From JAQGLW01 sp035995725 (GTDB lineage: Bacteria; Pseudomonadota; Gammaproteobacteria; Burkholderiales; Burkholderiaceae_D), in NCBI GenBank assembly GCA_035995725.1, contig DASYKE010000059.1:1-28269 (forward strand): a stretch of 28,269 nt of DNA, written 5' to 3'. This document shows, piece by piece, positions 7,167 through 16,338 of the stretch (position 1 is the stretch's first letter; each line of letters starts with the position of its first letter). Both the position numbers and the translations under genes were made by a program. The notes beneath the pieces were generated by a model that was not told the origin of the DNA, searched no databases, and saw only the letters and a program-made list of their open reading frames with translations.

Positions 7167-7835
7167 ATGAATACCCGAATCAAGATCGATTTTGTTTCCG
7201 ATGTCTCATGCCCATGGTGCGCAATTGGCCTGGGCTCCCTTGAAAAAGCCTTGGCCCGGTTGGGCGAGCAGGTGACGGCCGAAGTGCATTTCCAGCCCTT
7301 CGAGCTCAATCCGCAGATGCCGGCCGGGGGACAGGATATAGCCGAACACCTGGCCGAGAAGTATCATGCAACGCCCGAACAAACCGAAAGCAACCGCGAG
7401 GCGATCCGTGCACGAGGCGAAGAGGTGGGATTTATTTTCCGCATGGATAAGCGCGACCGCATCTACAATACGTTCGACGCACACAGGCTGCTCCATTGGG
7501 CCGAGCTGGAAGGTCGCCAGCAAGCCCTCAAACATGCGCTTTTTCAAGCTTATTTTACCGAAGGGGAAAATCCGGGCGACCACGACGTGCTGATCCGACT
7601 GGCGGAAAAGGCAGGGTTGGATGCGGTTCGTGCGCGGGAAATTCTATCGTCGAATATCTATGTCGACGAAGTCCGGGAACGCGAGCGTTTTTACCTGGAC
7701 CAGGGGATCCATTCCGTACCGGCGGTTATCATCAACGACCGTTACCTGATTCAAGGCGGGCAACCCGCCGACGTATTCGAACGGGCGCTTCGACAGGTCG
7801 CTGCGACGGAGCAATCGCCGCAAGCGATGTCTTAA
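7167..7835 (+). CDS. FrnE-like DsbA-family oxidoreductase
   Basis: This is a 222-aa thioredoxin-fold protein of the DsbA/FrnE group. The active motif CPWC is at residues 15-18 (SDVSCPWCAIGLGSLEKAL). An all-helical insertion follows (residues about 55-170, with FNTFDAHRLLHWA-like NTFDAHRLLH), then the conserved cis-proline region HSVPAVIINDRYLIQGGQ (about 182-198). There is no signal peptide, so it acts in the cytoplasm, as expected for FrnE relatives, which are linked to oxidative stress and disulfide handling. GAGGTG lies about nine bases before the ATG. Nothing in the neighbourhood indicates a partner. Confidence 0.92.
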   Translation: MNTRIKIDFVSDVSCPWCAIGLGSLEKALARLGEQVTAEVHFQPFELNPQMPAGGQDIAEHLAEKYHATPEQTESNREAIRARGEEVGFIFRMDKRDRIYNTFDAHRLLHWAELEGRQQALKHALFQAYFTEGENPGDHDVLIRLAEKAGLDAVRAREILSSNIYVDEVRERERFYLDQGIHSVPAVIINDRYLIQGGQPADVFERALRQVAATEQSPQAMS

Positions 7836-7924
7836 TGTAGCCCTGCAGTCCGGATAGTCAGCGTTAGCCTTTCACTCAAAGCATGCGCGCGTTTTGATGT
7901 GGTGCACGGCAACCATGTCCGGGT

Positions 7925-9172
7925 TCATCGCGCATTCGGTGCCGATGGGGTCAATAGATCCGCTCGCGGAAAATCCCACCCGGGGATATATCGCGAGCAC
8001 TCGCGGTTCTTGAATTCCTCAAGATTCATGGTGGTGAAATTACCGCGTGGGGTGGAGGAAAACCGAAGATCCCACGCATAAGTCCCGTTAAGCAAAGGTG
8101 CTCGCGCAAATCGCAACCAGGCCTCGAAATAGCAGTTCTCCTTTTTAAGTGCCCGCAAAGTCTTCAGATCACCTTCGTGCTCGAATAAAAAGGCAATGGC
8201 GGGCGCCACCTCTTTTTGCGCCGGGCGTTCGGACAGGCCGGCAGGGCAGTTCGCGACAGGCAGCGTTTCCGGAGCCAGACTCAGCAGGCCGCGACGCAGT
8301 CGGTAGGTGCCCGCGCTTTCGTTGCTCTCGATCAAAACGAATGTCCAGCAAAGAGGATTGGTCGGGAACGGTGTCATTGCCGAATCCAGAAGTCGGCTTT
8401 CCGGATTCCCGGCTTTCAAAGTCTGCGTAACCGCGAGTCTGGCCTGGCTTGAGGCGAAGCGCTGAACGCCGACAAAAGCAATGCTGACGACCGCAGCGAG
8501 GATCAACGCACTCGTGCCGCGTGCGCCGGCTCTGTGCTGAATCATGCCAAGCACGAGCGCGACGACGATGAGAAAACCGAAAGATGCCCACAGCAGAAAG
8601 TCTCTTAGCGTGAAAAATAACGGCAAGCCGATCAGCGCCGTGACAAAAAATGCCCTTGGCCACCGGCGTTGAACAGTCATGGCCATCGGGATGCCAAAGG
8701 CTACCCAGAATACCGGTTCCAGAATAAAAACCATATCTCCGAACAGCCAGCGCGAATCGTACGGATGAAACGGATGAATGCCATACGAGTTCAGGTAATC
8801 CATCAGCATATGAAGACCAAAGCCGACGATCAAGGTCAGGACGAAACCCTTGCGCGCGGCCGAATTTCCTTTGAGCAGCCGGCGTGCCGATGGCCAGAAC
8901 AGCCAGATCATGGCCCATATCAGCAACGCTTGCGGAAGCGCGTAAAGCAGAGTGTGCGTATGCCCGCGGTGATGAAGCAGGTAACCCAGCGGAGCCGGAA
9001 GTAGAGGAGTTAGAACGATATCGAGATCCGGAAAGTTACTGGCAAGCCAGCACGATACCAAGAGCAGGCGCCGCCGGAGACGGTGACATTGCGCGTCAAG
9101 TTCCGATGGCAGGCTTCGATGAATAAGTTCGGCGGCCGCCAAACCAACAACTGAATGACTGAGATTGTCCAT
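7925..9172 (-). CDS. YdjM-type membrane-bound metal-dependent hydrolase
   Basis: This is a 415-aa membrane protein of the YdjM/LexA-binding inner-membrane hydrolase family. Conserved metal-ligand candidates are His6 (NLSHSVVG), the aspartates of NFPDLD (residues 46-51), HHRGHTHT (67-74) and HMLMDYLNSYG (121-131). About five to six hydrophobic helices span residues 35-230. After them comes a soluble C-terminal domain of roughly 180 residues of unknown role. Homologues are annotated as metal-dependent hydrolases without a known substrate. It stands alone on the minus strand. Confidence 0.86.
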   Translation of the reverse strand: MDNLSHSVVGLAAAELIHRSLPSELDAQCHRLRRRLLLVSCWLASNFPDLDIVLTPLLPAPLGYLLHHRGHTHTLLYALPQALLIWAMIWLFWPSARRLLKGNSAARKGFVLTLIVGFGLHMLMDYLNSYGIHPFHPYDSRWLFGDMVFILEPVFWVAFGIPMAMTVQRRWPRAFFVTALIGLPLFFTLRDFLLWASFGFLIVVALVLGMIQHRAGARGTSALILAAVVSIAFVGVQRFASSQARLAVTQTLKAGNPESRLLDSAMTPFPTNPLCWTFVLIESNESAGTYRLRRGLLSLAPETLPVANCPAGLSERPAQKEVAPAIAFLFEHEGDLKTLRALKKENCYFEAWLRFARAPLLNGTYAWDLRFSSTPRGNFTTMNLEEFKNRECSRYIPGWDFPRADLLTPSAPNAR

Positions 9173-9336
9173 GAACTGATGTTATAGGCTTTTCTGTTTC
9201 CTGTCGGAATGCGCCTGCTCTGTGAGCATCGGCATTGACTCTGGTTAGCTATGCCGGGGTGGCTTGGCGATGGCACTGCCAGGAAAAAAGTCTCATTTGG
9301 CGAGTAGCCGCTTTTGGTTGTTTCCGGCTCAGTAAA

Positions 9337-10395
9337 TCATGACCGTACCCAACCGCTGCGTACCAGCGTCTGCGCCACCCACCTGGTGAGAAAAATCGTG
9401 GACATGATTCGGCAAAAGTGAAATGCGGTAACAACCGGAGCGCCGATGCCGAAAGTCTTCGCGATGATGGCCATCTCTGCTATACCTCCTGGAGCCACCG
9501 ATAGAAAAGCCGTCAGCAATGGAATCCCGGCGCTCCTTGCCACCACCCAGGCGACACCGAAGCAGATCAGCAGCATGCTGATCGTCACTGTCGCGGCGGC
9601 GAAAAGCATTCTCGGCGATCTGGCAAAAAATTCCCTGGTCATATGCTGGCCCAGGCCCCAGCCGATCACGACTTGCGCCGCCACCAGCACACTCTGGTAA
9701 AGCCTCGCATGCAAGCCCGACGCGGCGAACGAACCGGCCAATAAAACCGGACCGAGCACCCATGCGTTCGGCATGCCGATGCGATGCAGCAGCCAACCGC
9801 AGAGCGGCGCGGCAAAGCCGAAAATCAGCGCAATCGGCCATGAAATTTCCGGAGCGTTCGACGATAAAAATTTGACGGTCCCTGCACCGCTCAAATGGGC
9901 AATCAACGAGGCTGCGCTCACGACAAGGATGATTCTGACCGCATGCGCCGATGCGACCACGGCCCCGTCCGCTCCCGCCTTCTGCGCCTGCATCGTCATC
10001 TCTGCCGAAGCGCCGAGCGCTACCGAATATATCGCGGTGGGGGCATCGAGCCGGGCCATTCTTTGAATGACCCGGGAAAAAAACATCGACAGGCCGATGG
10101 CAAACACGGCACCGAGAAGCATCCAATGTCCCAGCGATGCAACCTCGCGAATGACTTCCTGCGTGAAGTACAATCCAAGCCCGGTTCCAATCGTGACCTG
10201 GGCTGCGTGGCGTCCGAACGAAGGCTGCCTGGCAGCAGCCCCGCAAAGACTGAGGATGGCGACTGCGATCATCGAGCCCATCACCCATGGCAACGGAAAC
10301 GACACCGAGTACGCGGCAAGCCCACCTACAAATGCCACAATGATCGTTAAGAACTGCCGCCGGACGGCCGTATCAATCAGTCGGCGGACATCCAT
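9337..10395 (-). CDS. AbrB-family membrane protein (COG3180)
   Basis: This is a 352-aa integral membrane protein of the AbrB family, often described as an ammonia-monooxygenase-like or AidB-regulator protein. It has about ten hydrophobic segments and two similar halves, each with glycine-rich LPWVMGSM / MPNAWVLGPVLLAG motifs. I chose the ATG at 10395 (MDVRRLIDTAVRRQF); it overlaps the SDR stop codon by one base (TGATG), which indicates translational coupling. Upstream in-frame sequence lies inside the SDR gene and is not family-like. It is the last gene of the LysR-linked cluster. A transport role, for example exporting or importing the compound handled by the cluster, is a guess; the family's biochemistry is not established. 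Confidence 0.83.
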   Translation of the reverse strand: MDVRRLIDTAVRRQFLTIIVAFVGGLAAYSVSFPLPWVMGSMIAVAILSLCGAAARQPSFGRHAAQVTIGTGLGLYFTQEVIREVASLGHWMLLGAVFAIGLSMFFSRVIQRMARLDAPTAIYSVALGASAEMTMQAQKAGADGAVVASAHAVRIILVVSAASLIAHLSGAGTVKFLSSNAPEISWPIALIFGFAAPLCGWLLHRIGMPNAWVLGPVLLAGSFAASGLHARLYQSVLVAAQVVIGWGLGQHMTREFFARSPRMLFAAATVTISMLLICFGVAWVVARSAGIPLLTAFLSVAPGGIAEMAIIAKTFGIGAPVVTAFHFCRIMSTIFLTRWVAQTLVRSGWVRS

Positions 10396-11156
10396 CAGGC
10401 ACCCAGGTAAGTTCCGCCATTCACATGGATTACCTGTCCCGTAATAAACCTGGCGCTTGCGCCGGCAAGCCAGGCAACCGACTCGGCAACCTCTTGCGCC
10501 GTGCCCCTTCTGCCGAGCAGCGGATGATGCGTTGCATGATGGTTCGGCGTACCGGGAGAACTTGCCGTGTTGCGCACGGTTTCTATCATGCCGGGCGAGA
10601 TGCAATTGACGGTGATTCCGTCGGCCGCCAGGTCATGTGCGAGCGCCCGCGTCAATCCGACCAGCCCTGCCTTGGCGGTGACCACATGCACCCTGTTGGC
10701 GGCGCCGGTATGGGCGGTAAGCCCGCCGATGTTGATCACCGCGGCCTGGCCGGATTTTCTGAGAAGCCTGACCGCCGCCTGCGTGCAAAAGAAGGCCCCG
10801 TCCAGCACGACGCCGAGCGTGTCATGCCAGTCCTGAACCGTGATATCGTCGATTTTGGCTTCCTTGCGGATCGCCGCATTGTTCACGAGAATATCGAGCC
10901 GGCCCCATTCCCGGTCGATTCCGGCGACCATTTGCGCCACTGCGTCTCTGTCGGTGACATCGGCGATGCACAGCAGGGCTTTTCCGCCACGCTTGATAAT
11001 CTCGTCAACGACCGACTGGCCTTCTTTGACGGAAGCGCGGATATTGACTGCGACGGCGATCCCGGCCACCGCCAGGCTCAGCGCGATTTCGCGGCCGATG
11101 TTGCGGCCGGCGCCGGTCACCAGAGCGACCCGCTGATTGATGGGTTGGCTGCTCAT
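10395..11156 (-). CDS. SDR-family protein lacking classical catalytic residues
   Basis: This is a 253-aa short-chain dehydrogenase/reductase homologue. The cofactor motif TGAGRNIG (residues 14-21), the ADVTD acidic turn (65-69), NNAA (92-95) and the C-terminal ITGQVIHVNGGTYLG are normal. The catalytic tetrad is not. Aligned by eye with FabG, the Asn position is Val117, the Ser position is Gly145 (INIGGLTAHTGA) and the Tyr position is Val158 (HVVTAK); only Lys162 remains. The start at 11156 removes 40 upstream residues with no SDR similarity and has AAGGA about ten bases before it. The gene lies 14 bases after MmgE/PrpD and is coupled to the AbrB-like gene. It may bind NAD(P) without classical reduction, or use another chemistry. 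Confidence 0.88.
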   Translation of the reverse strand: MSSQPINQRVALVTGAGRNIGREIALSLAVAGIAVAVNIRASVKEGQSVVDEIIKRGGKALLCIADVTDRDAVAQMVAGIDREWGRLDILVNNAAIRKEAKIDDITVQDWHDTLGVVLDGAFFCTQAAVRLLRKSGQAAVINIGGLTAHTGAANRVHVVTAKAGLVGLTRALAHDLAADGITVNCISPGMIETVRNTASSPGTPNHHATHHPLLGRRGTAQEVAESVAWLAGASARFITGQVIHVNGGTYLGA

Positions 11157-11170
11157 GCTGCGAAAAATCC

Positions 11171-12550
11171 TTAATTCGGGAAATCGGAGAGATTCAGTTC
11201 GGCTTGATCGAACAGGCTGTAAATGCTGCCGGCCATTCTCTGTGCGTCCGCCCCGGAAAGCCCGCCGTATTCGCAATTGGCAAAAAACTTGTGCCGCAGG
11301 TCGTCATCGGTCAGCGGGCGATCGACGCCTCCCTTGAAGAAGTTTTGCCGGTGCTCGTGGACTTCGCCGTTCTTCAATGTAATCCTGAGATGTCCGGTGA
11401 ACTGCTTCGGATAAGGGTTGGCCGGATCGACGATGTAAGATACCTTGCCGGCCAAGTGTGCCAGTTCGGGACTATGCACCACTTGCTCGTCGTACTCGCC
11501 GAGGCCGGCGTTGTCTCTCAGGATCGCCACCGCGATTGCATAGGGAATGCTGAATTTCGCCGCATAGCCGTTCGGCGGGGAGCGCTTCATGTCGAGCGGC
11601 TCCCACAGGCGATGGACGATTCCTTCGGCGGTTTCGCATTCGATGCGGTCGATCGATACGGGATCGATTCCTTTTTTCCGGAATTCGCGCGCGCAATCGA
11701 TGAACGGATGAGCCATGGTCCCGCAGGCGTACGGTTTGAAAGCGATGGATGTCCATATCCACTTTTCCCCGAACCCGTCGAGCATCGCCTCGAAATCCCC
11801 GTCGGTCGTGTTGGCGAAGCCGTGGAAAAAACCATGCTTGCCTTCGAATACCGTTCGTGGCCCCTGAAAGCCGGCCATCGCCATTCTGATTGCGCGATAT
11901 CCCGATTGGGCCGCCCATCCGGGATGCATGCGCTTGGTCCACGACCCTTCCGCAAGATATTCGATGATGCCCGAAGCCATGCTGCCGGCGATGCCGAATG
12001 CATTGACGACTTCCGGTTCCCGCAGCCGCAATGCAGCGCCCAATCCGGCAACTGCGCCCATCACGCCGAATATGGCGGTCGGGTGAAAACCCGCCTTGTG
12101 CACACGCATGGGGGCGACTGCGCATAGGCGGCACGTCACTTCGGCACCGACCGCGATACCCCTTAACAGGTCGTTTCCTGAAAGCTTGTGCCGCTCGGCA
12201 GCCGCCAGCAAGGCAGGAACAATGACTGCCCCCGCATGAACCGGGCCGCCTTCATAGGTGTCATCGAAATCCTCACCGTGTGCGGCAGTGCCGTTGACGA
12301 AAGCCGCGCCTTCGACGCCCAATTTTTCCGGAAAGCCGATCACGGTGCAAGGTCCGCTCTGGTCGATGGATTCCAGCGCCGCTTTCACATAAGTTTGACT
12401 GCGCGCAGCGAAACACAGGCCCGCAATATCCAGCAGCAGCCGGTATCCAACTTCTCGCGCCTCAGGTTCCTTCCCGGGCATGCAGGCCGAGATTCTTTCG
12501 GCGAGTATTTCGGAGACCGAGCGCCCGGTAGATTGACTGTTCTCTGGCAT
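11171..12550 (-). CDS. MmgE/PrpD-family protein (copy 1)
   Basis: This is a 459-aa full-length member of the family that includes 2-methylcitrate dehydratase, cis-aconitate decarboxylase and iminodisuccinate epimerase. Family landmarks are NGTAAHGEDFDDTYEGG (residues 86-102, with the FDDT aspartates 96-97), VHAG (His105), HKAGFHPTAIFG, KRMHPGWAAQSG, and AFKPYACGTMAHPFID. Substrates are usually di- or tricarboxylates, and the TTT transporter encoded directly upstream fits that. It is the fifth gene of the VOC-to-AbrB cluster, 78 bases after tctC. Identity with the second copy at 17768 looks low outside the motifs, so the two likely have different substrates. Epimerase, dehydratase and decarboxylase functions cannot be told apart by eye. 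Confidence 0.88.
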   Translation of the reverse strand: MPENSQSTGRSVSEILAERISACMPGKEPEAREVGYRLLLDIAGLCFAARSQTYVKAALESIDQSGPCTVIGFPEKLGVEGAAFVNGTAAHGEDFDDTYEGGPVHAGAVIVPALLAAAERHKLSGNDLLRGIAVGAEVTCRLCAVAPMRVHKAGFHPTAIFGVMGAVAGLGAALRLREPEVVNAFGIAGSMASGIIEYLAEGSWTKRMHPGWAAQSGYRAIRMAMAGFQGPRTVFEGKHGFFHGFANTTDGDFEAMLDGFGEKWIWTSIAFKPYACGTMAHPFIDCAREFRKKGIDPVSIDRIECETAEGIVHRLWEPLDMKRSPPNGYAAKFSIPYAIAVAILRDNAGLGEYDEQVVHSPELAHLAGKVSYIVDPANPYPKQFTGHLRITLKNGEVHEHRQNFFKGGVDRPLTDDDLRHKFFANCEYGGLSGADAQRMAGSIYSLFDQAELNLSDFPN

Positions 12551-12628
12551 GTTTCATCTTTCTGCTTTCCGCAGTTTATGTTGATTGTTGAGCGCGCGGC
12601 TCTCAGCGCCTTGCGAAGGGAGCCTGAA

Positions 12629-13633
12629 TCACCGTGCCAATTTCACGCCCGCGTGCTGAAACTGTACGCGCAGTTCGTTTTCAATCTTGTCGATTGATTT
12701 CGAAAATTCCGCGCCGGTCAGGAAACCGTCTTCGAGCTGATTGTCTTCCACATACTTGCGCCAGGAGGCAGTCTTATGCAGTTTTGCAAACAGATCTTCC
12801 CAATACGCAATGACTTCCTTCGGTATGCCGGGCGGCGCCATGACGGCGCGGATTTGCGGCGGCACCGTTACGTCATAACCTGCTTGCATGAGAGTTGGGA
12901 CGCCTGGATAGGCGGCCAAAGGACGTTCGGCAATCTGGGCCAACACGCGCATCTTGCCGGCGCGAATATGCTCCCCTGCTTCCTGCGGCTCAATGATCAT
13001 CATGTCTACATGGCCACCCAGCAATGCGGCTACTCGTTCGCCGCCGCCTTGAAACGACACGAATGCCCATTTCGTTCCGGTATGCTGTTGCAGCGCCTGG
13101 CGCATGATGCTGTCACGCGATGTAAGAGAGCCGCCGGACTGTTTGAGCTGGCCTGGCTTGGCCCGGGCAGCTTCGACAAAGTCGCGCATGGTCTTGTACG
13201 GCGAGTCGGCGCGCACGGCGAAGACCGCCGGCTCGAGTACCAGACGTGCCACAGGCGTCAGGTCACGCAATGTGACTTTGGCCTCGCTGCTGGTGAGCGG
13301 CGTGGCGATCCATACACTGGTGATAAGTCCAAGAGTATGCGTCTCGCCTTTTTTTTCCGCCAGGTACGCTGCCGCCACAGCGCCATTACCACCCGCTTTG
13401 TTGACGACCTGCATGCGAACAGGCAGCAGTTTTTCCTTTTCCAGCATTACGGCGATGGTACGTGCCAGTACATCGTTGCCGCCGCCGGGACCGGTGTGTA
13501 CCACCATTTCTATCGTCTTCGTCGGCTTCCATTCCGCATGTGCGAACCCGCTGGAAAATGCTGCAATGAATGCCAGAGCGGTTGTGACGATTCGTGCATA
13601 ACGCAGAACTTCATTCTTTTTATGGCTTTTCAT
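12629..13633 (-). CDS. tctC: TctC/Bug-family periplasmic receptor (copy 1)
   Basis: This is a 334-aa Bug-type solute receptor, the periplasmic part of the tripartite tricarboxylate transporter encoded by the two genes before it. The signal peptide covers about residues 1-34 (ending in SSGFAHA, then EWKPTKTIEMVVHTGPGGGNDVLAR). The PGGGND-type glycine loop and the later FVSFQGGGERVAALLGGHVD region form the carboxylate-binding pocket in family structures. I chose the ATG at 13633 because AGGAG lies eight bases upstream; a TTG at 13639 would be too close to it. The start is two bases past the tctA stop. The ligand is unknown; Bug proteins bind citrate, other carboxylates, amino acids and aromatic acids. 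Confidence 0.93.
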   Translation of the reverse strand: MKSHKKNEVLRYARIVTTALAFIAAFSSGFAHAEWKPTKTIEMVVHTGPGGGNDVLARTIAVMLEKEKLLPVRMQVVNKAGGNGAVAAAYLAEKKGETHTLGLITSVWIATPLTSSEAKVTLRDLTPVARLVLEPAVFAVRADSPYKTMRDFVEAARAKPGQLKQSGGSLTSRDSIMRQALQQHTGTKWAFVSFQGGGERVAALLGGHVDMMIIEPQEAGEHIRAGKMRVLAQIAERPLAAYPGVPTLMQAGYDVTVPPQIRAVMAPPGIPKEVIAYWEDLFAKLHKTASWRKYVEDNQLEDGFLTGAEFSKSIDKIENELRVQFQHAGVKLAR

Positions 13634-13635
13634 GT

Positions 13636-15147
13636 TCAAGTCTCCTGATCGATAAACTGGACGCGCATTGCATTAAATTTCTTGAAAAGCGGCACAATAA
13701 GCAGCAAAACCGTGAGGGCAAGCAGCACCGCCGGAATCGGCCGCTGCCACAGAATCGAAAGATCTCCCTGCGACATCATCAAAGTCTGACGAAACGCCTT
13801 TTCCAGGCTATCGCCGAGCACCAGACCCAACACCAGCGGCCCGGTCGGGAATTGAAGCTTGCGCATTGCATAACCGAGGAGGCCGAACACCGTGAGCAGG
13901 CCAAGATCGAACAGGCTGCCTGAAGCGGTATAGACGCCTATCATCGAGACTCCCAGAATCAGCGGGTACATTGCATATCCGGGCAACTTCAATAGTTGCG
14001 CGAAGACGGTCACCAGCGGCAAATTCAGAATCAGCAGCATCAAATTACCGATATACATGCTCGCGACTAATCCCCAGAACAGCGCCGGACTCTCTTCGAT
14101 GAACAGCGGGCCCGGCTTGAATCCCCATAACACCAGTGCCGCAAGCAGAATCGCGGTGGTGCTGCTGCCGGGAATGCCTAGCGTGAGCAGCGGCACCAGT
14201 GCGCCACCGGTCTCGGCATTGTTGGCGCCTTCGGGTGCGGCTACGCCTTCAATGACACCTGTGCCGAATTTCTCCGGATGCTTCGATACCGCTTTCTCAA
14301 GGCCATATGAAAGAAATGACGCAATTGTCGAGCCGGCTCCGGGTAGCACCCCGATAAAGAAGCCAAGTATTGAGCCATTCACAAATGCGAATCGGCAGTC
14401 TTTCATATCCTGCCAGGTCGGCATAAGATTCCTGAGACCCTTCGGTGGCAGCAGCATCTCCATCGGTTCTGACGATTCCATATTCGCCATCACTTCTCCC
14501 ACCGCGAAAATCCCGATGGCGACCACCACAAAATCAATACCGCCCAACAAGGCAGTCTGGCCGAATGTAAAGCGCGACGTTGCACTGAACAGATCGGTGC
14601 CCATGCCGGCAATCCACAAGCCCACCAGCATCGCCAACAACGCCTTGGTCAGCGATTCACCGGCAAGCAGAACCACCATTGCGAGGCCCAGCGCCATCAA
14701 TGCGAAATACTCGGGCGAGCTGAAGGCAAGCGACAGCTTTGCCAGAGGCGGCGCCACCAGCATCAAAGCCACGACCCCGAATGTTCCGGCGATGAATGAC
14801 GCTATTGCACTAATACCGAGCGCGGCTCCTGCGCGGCCCTTGCGCGCCATCTGATAGCCGTCAAGGCAAGTGACGACCGAGGCGGACTCTCCCGGCACAT
14901 TGAGAAGAATCGACGTCGTCGATCCGCCATACTTCGCGCCGTAATAGATTCCGGCAAGCATGATCATGGCGCCGGTCGGCTCCATCTTGAAGGTGAGCGG
15001 CAACAGCATGGCGATTGTCGCCGGTGGTCCAAGCCCCGGCAGCACGCCAACTACCGTGCCGAGCAACACACCGATAAAACACATGGCAAGGGAGGCGGGT
15101 GTCAACGCCACGTCGAAACCTTGCATCAGTCCACTAAGGACGTCCAT
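13636..15147 (-). CDS. tctA: TctA-family large permease subunit
   Basis: This is the 503-aa large membrane subunit of the tripartite tricarboxylate transporter, with about eleven to twelve hydrophobic segments. The conserved GVLPGLGPPATIAMLLPLTF near residue 34 and its second-half counterpart GVLPGAGSTIASFLSYG (around 265) mark the two pseudo-symmetric halves. GIPGSSTTAILLAALVLWGFKPGP is also a hallmark. AGGA precedes the ATG at 15147 and the gene begins seven bases after tctB. It carries out secondary, ion-coupled uptake of a carboxylate across the inner membrane. The order tctB-tctA-tctC, followed by an MmgE/PrpD gene, suggests uptake and metabolism of the same compound. Confidence 0.95.
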   Translation of the reverse strand: MDVLSGLMQGFDVALTPASLAMCFIGVLLGTVVGVLPGLGPPATIAMLLPLTFKMEPTGAMIMLAGIYYGAKYGGSTTSILLNVPGESASVVTCLDGYQMARKGRAGAALGISAIASFIAGTFGVVALMLVAPPLAKLSLAFSSPEYFALMALGLAMVVLLAGESLTKALLAMLVGLWIAGMGTDLFSATSRFTFGQTALLGGIDFVVVAIGIFAVGEVMANMESSEPMEMLLPPKGLRNLMPTWQDMKDCRFAFVNGSILGFFIGVLPGAGSTIASFLSYGLEKAVSKHPEKFGTGVIEGVAAPEGANNAETGGALVPLLTLGIPGSSTTAILLAALVLWGFKPGPLFIEESPALFWGLVASMYIGNLMLLILNLPLVTVFAQLLKLPGYAMYPLILGVSMIGVYTASGSLFDLGLLTVFGLLGYAMRKLQFPTGPLVLGLVLGDSLEKAFRQTLMMSQGDLSILWQRPIPAVLLALTVLLLIVPLFKKFNAMRVQFIDQET

Positions 15148-15154
15148 ATGATTC

Positions 15155-15619
15155 CTAAAAAAACATGCCGGAAGGAAGGGACAGGTTCAAGCCCCATGAA
15201 AACAGAAGATAGAAGCCTAGCGCGCCACCGATGGAAATACTCAGCGCAGTTCGTTGCGGCCGGCGGAACATGACAGCAATCAGGAACCACCCCAGCAAGG
15301 AAAAGGAGATGAAAAAGCCCAGCACATTGAATAGTGCAACACACGATGCGAACGCCGCCCAGCATGTCAAGGCGCGACGTATTTCATTCCATTTGACGGC
15401 GCGATTCGAGATAGAGGGGTCATGCTTCAATACAGCGCCCGCTACCATCAACAGCGACAACACCACCATTGCAACGCCATACCAGATTGGGAAAAAGCCG
15501 GGGCCCGGACCGTCTTCGCCAAGATACACCCAGCCCAGGGATTCCCTGATGATGTAGACGCCGAGTGCGGCAAGCACCAGGCCGGCCCAGAAGTCTCCGT
15601 TACGAATAGCATTATTCAT
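15155..15619 (-). CDS. tctB: TctB-family small permease subunit
   Basis: This is the 154-aa small membrane subunit of the tripartite tricarboxylate transporter with four hydrophobic segments (about residues 8-25, 35-60, 83-112, 120-145). The family's GPGPGFFPIWYGVAMVVLSLLM follows the first segment. I start it at the ATG at 15619, which is preceded by a perfect AGGAGG eight bases upstream; an upstream frame of 34 more residues has no family similarity. It leads the transporter genes, 142 bases after the VOC gene. Confidence 0.93.
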   Translation of the reverse strand: MNNAIRNGDFWAGLVLAALGVYIIRESLGWVYLGEDGPGPGFFPIWYGVAMVVLSLLMVAGAVLKHDPSISNRAVKWNEIRRALTCWAAFASCVALFNVLGFFISFSLLGWFLIAVMFRRPQRTALSISIGGALGFYLLFSWGLNLSLPSGMFF

Positions 15620-15673
15620 TTTGTCTGCCTCCTTTTCGCGATTATGTGTATCGCGTTTCAATTTGATCGGCGC

Positions 15674-15730
15674 CTCTCCGGACGAGAGTAATCCAAATAC
15701 ATTGATTTGAATGCCGGCCATTGCTGGCCG
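15674..15730. repeat. Two short hairpins between VOC gene and tctB
   Basis: CGGCCA-TTGC-TGGCCG (15715-15730) is a perfect six-pair stem with a four-base loop. CTCTC-CGGAC-GAGAG (15674-15688) is a second stem. Both would lie in the untranslated 142 bases between the VOC stop and tctB. No T run follows on the minus strand, so they look more like RNA-processing or stability hairpins than terminators. Confidence 0.35.
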
Positions 15731-15761
15731 ACGCCGTCTACCCGCTAAAACATTTTCCTGC

Positions 15762-16151
15762 CTAGCCTGCTTTGCGTTTATAACGTCCGAGCGGTACGAG
15801 TTCGGCCACGGTGCCGCCCGGCGCGTGAAATTTCACCGGAATGATTCCGGGATCGCTAACGATCTTGCAACCGTACGACAGAATCTGTTGCGTGGCCTGC
15901 TTGATGTCATCGACCTCGACGGCGAAATGGTGAATGCATGGCCCCTCGCCTGCTGCCTTGGACTCCGCCGATTGCGTGCCTGCGTCATATTTCATCAGAG
16001 TGAAATCGATCTCGCCGTCGGTCATGTGACGCGATACGTGATCGCGCGTCTTCCTGGTTTCAGCATCGGCAAACCCAAACACCTTTTGATAAAACTCGCC
16101 GGTCTTCTCGATATCATCCACTTTCAATGCCAAATGCACAATCCGATTCAT
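15762..16151 (-). CDS. VOC-superfamily (glyoxalase/dioxygenase-fold) protein
   Basis: This is a 129-aa single-module vicinal oxygen chelate protein. The two beta-alpha-beta repeats begin MNRIVHLALKVDDIEKTGEFYQ and IHHFAVEVDDIKQATQQI. Metal-ligand candidates are His6, His74 or His75, and Glu117 (VAELVP). AAGGAG lies six bases before the ATG. It is the first gene of the seven-gene leftward cluster and is divergent from the LysR gene. Members include lactoylglutathione lyase, methylmalonyl-CoA epimerase and extradiol dioxygenases; the small size and paired modules fit an isomerase or lyase. Neighbouring carboxylate genes suggest a carboxylic acid or CoA ester substrate, which is inference. Confidence 0.86.
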   Translation of the reverse strand: MNRIVHLALKVDDIEKTGEFYQKVFGFADAETRKTRDHVSRHMTDGEIDFTLMKYDAGTQSAESKAAGEGPCIHHFAVEVDDIKQATQQILSYGCKIVSDPGIIPVKFHAPGGTVAELVPLGRYKRKAG

Positions 16152-16338
16152 TTACCGCTCCTTGTGATATTTACGCGGAGAGCCGGCGATACGGGCTTCC
16201 CACATGTGGATTTAACTTCAACGTACAACTTCATGCTTTTTAGGTTCCTCATCTCACACGATGCGCAGTCTGAATTCATGAGTCATTGAAATTGTCAGCA
16301 GCAGTGTCTGGAATCAGCGTACTGGATAATGGATTAAT

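Noticed and set aside
10396..10605. A longer AbrB-like protein starting at 10605
   Set aside because: The extra 70 residues are read from inside the SDR gene in another frame; the ATG at 10395 overlapping the SDR stop fits the family.
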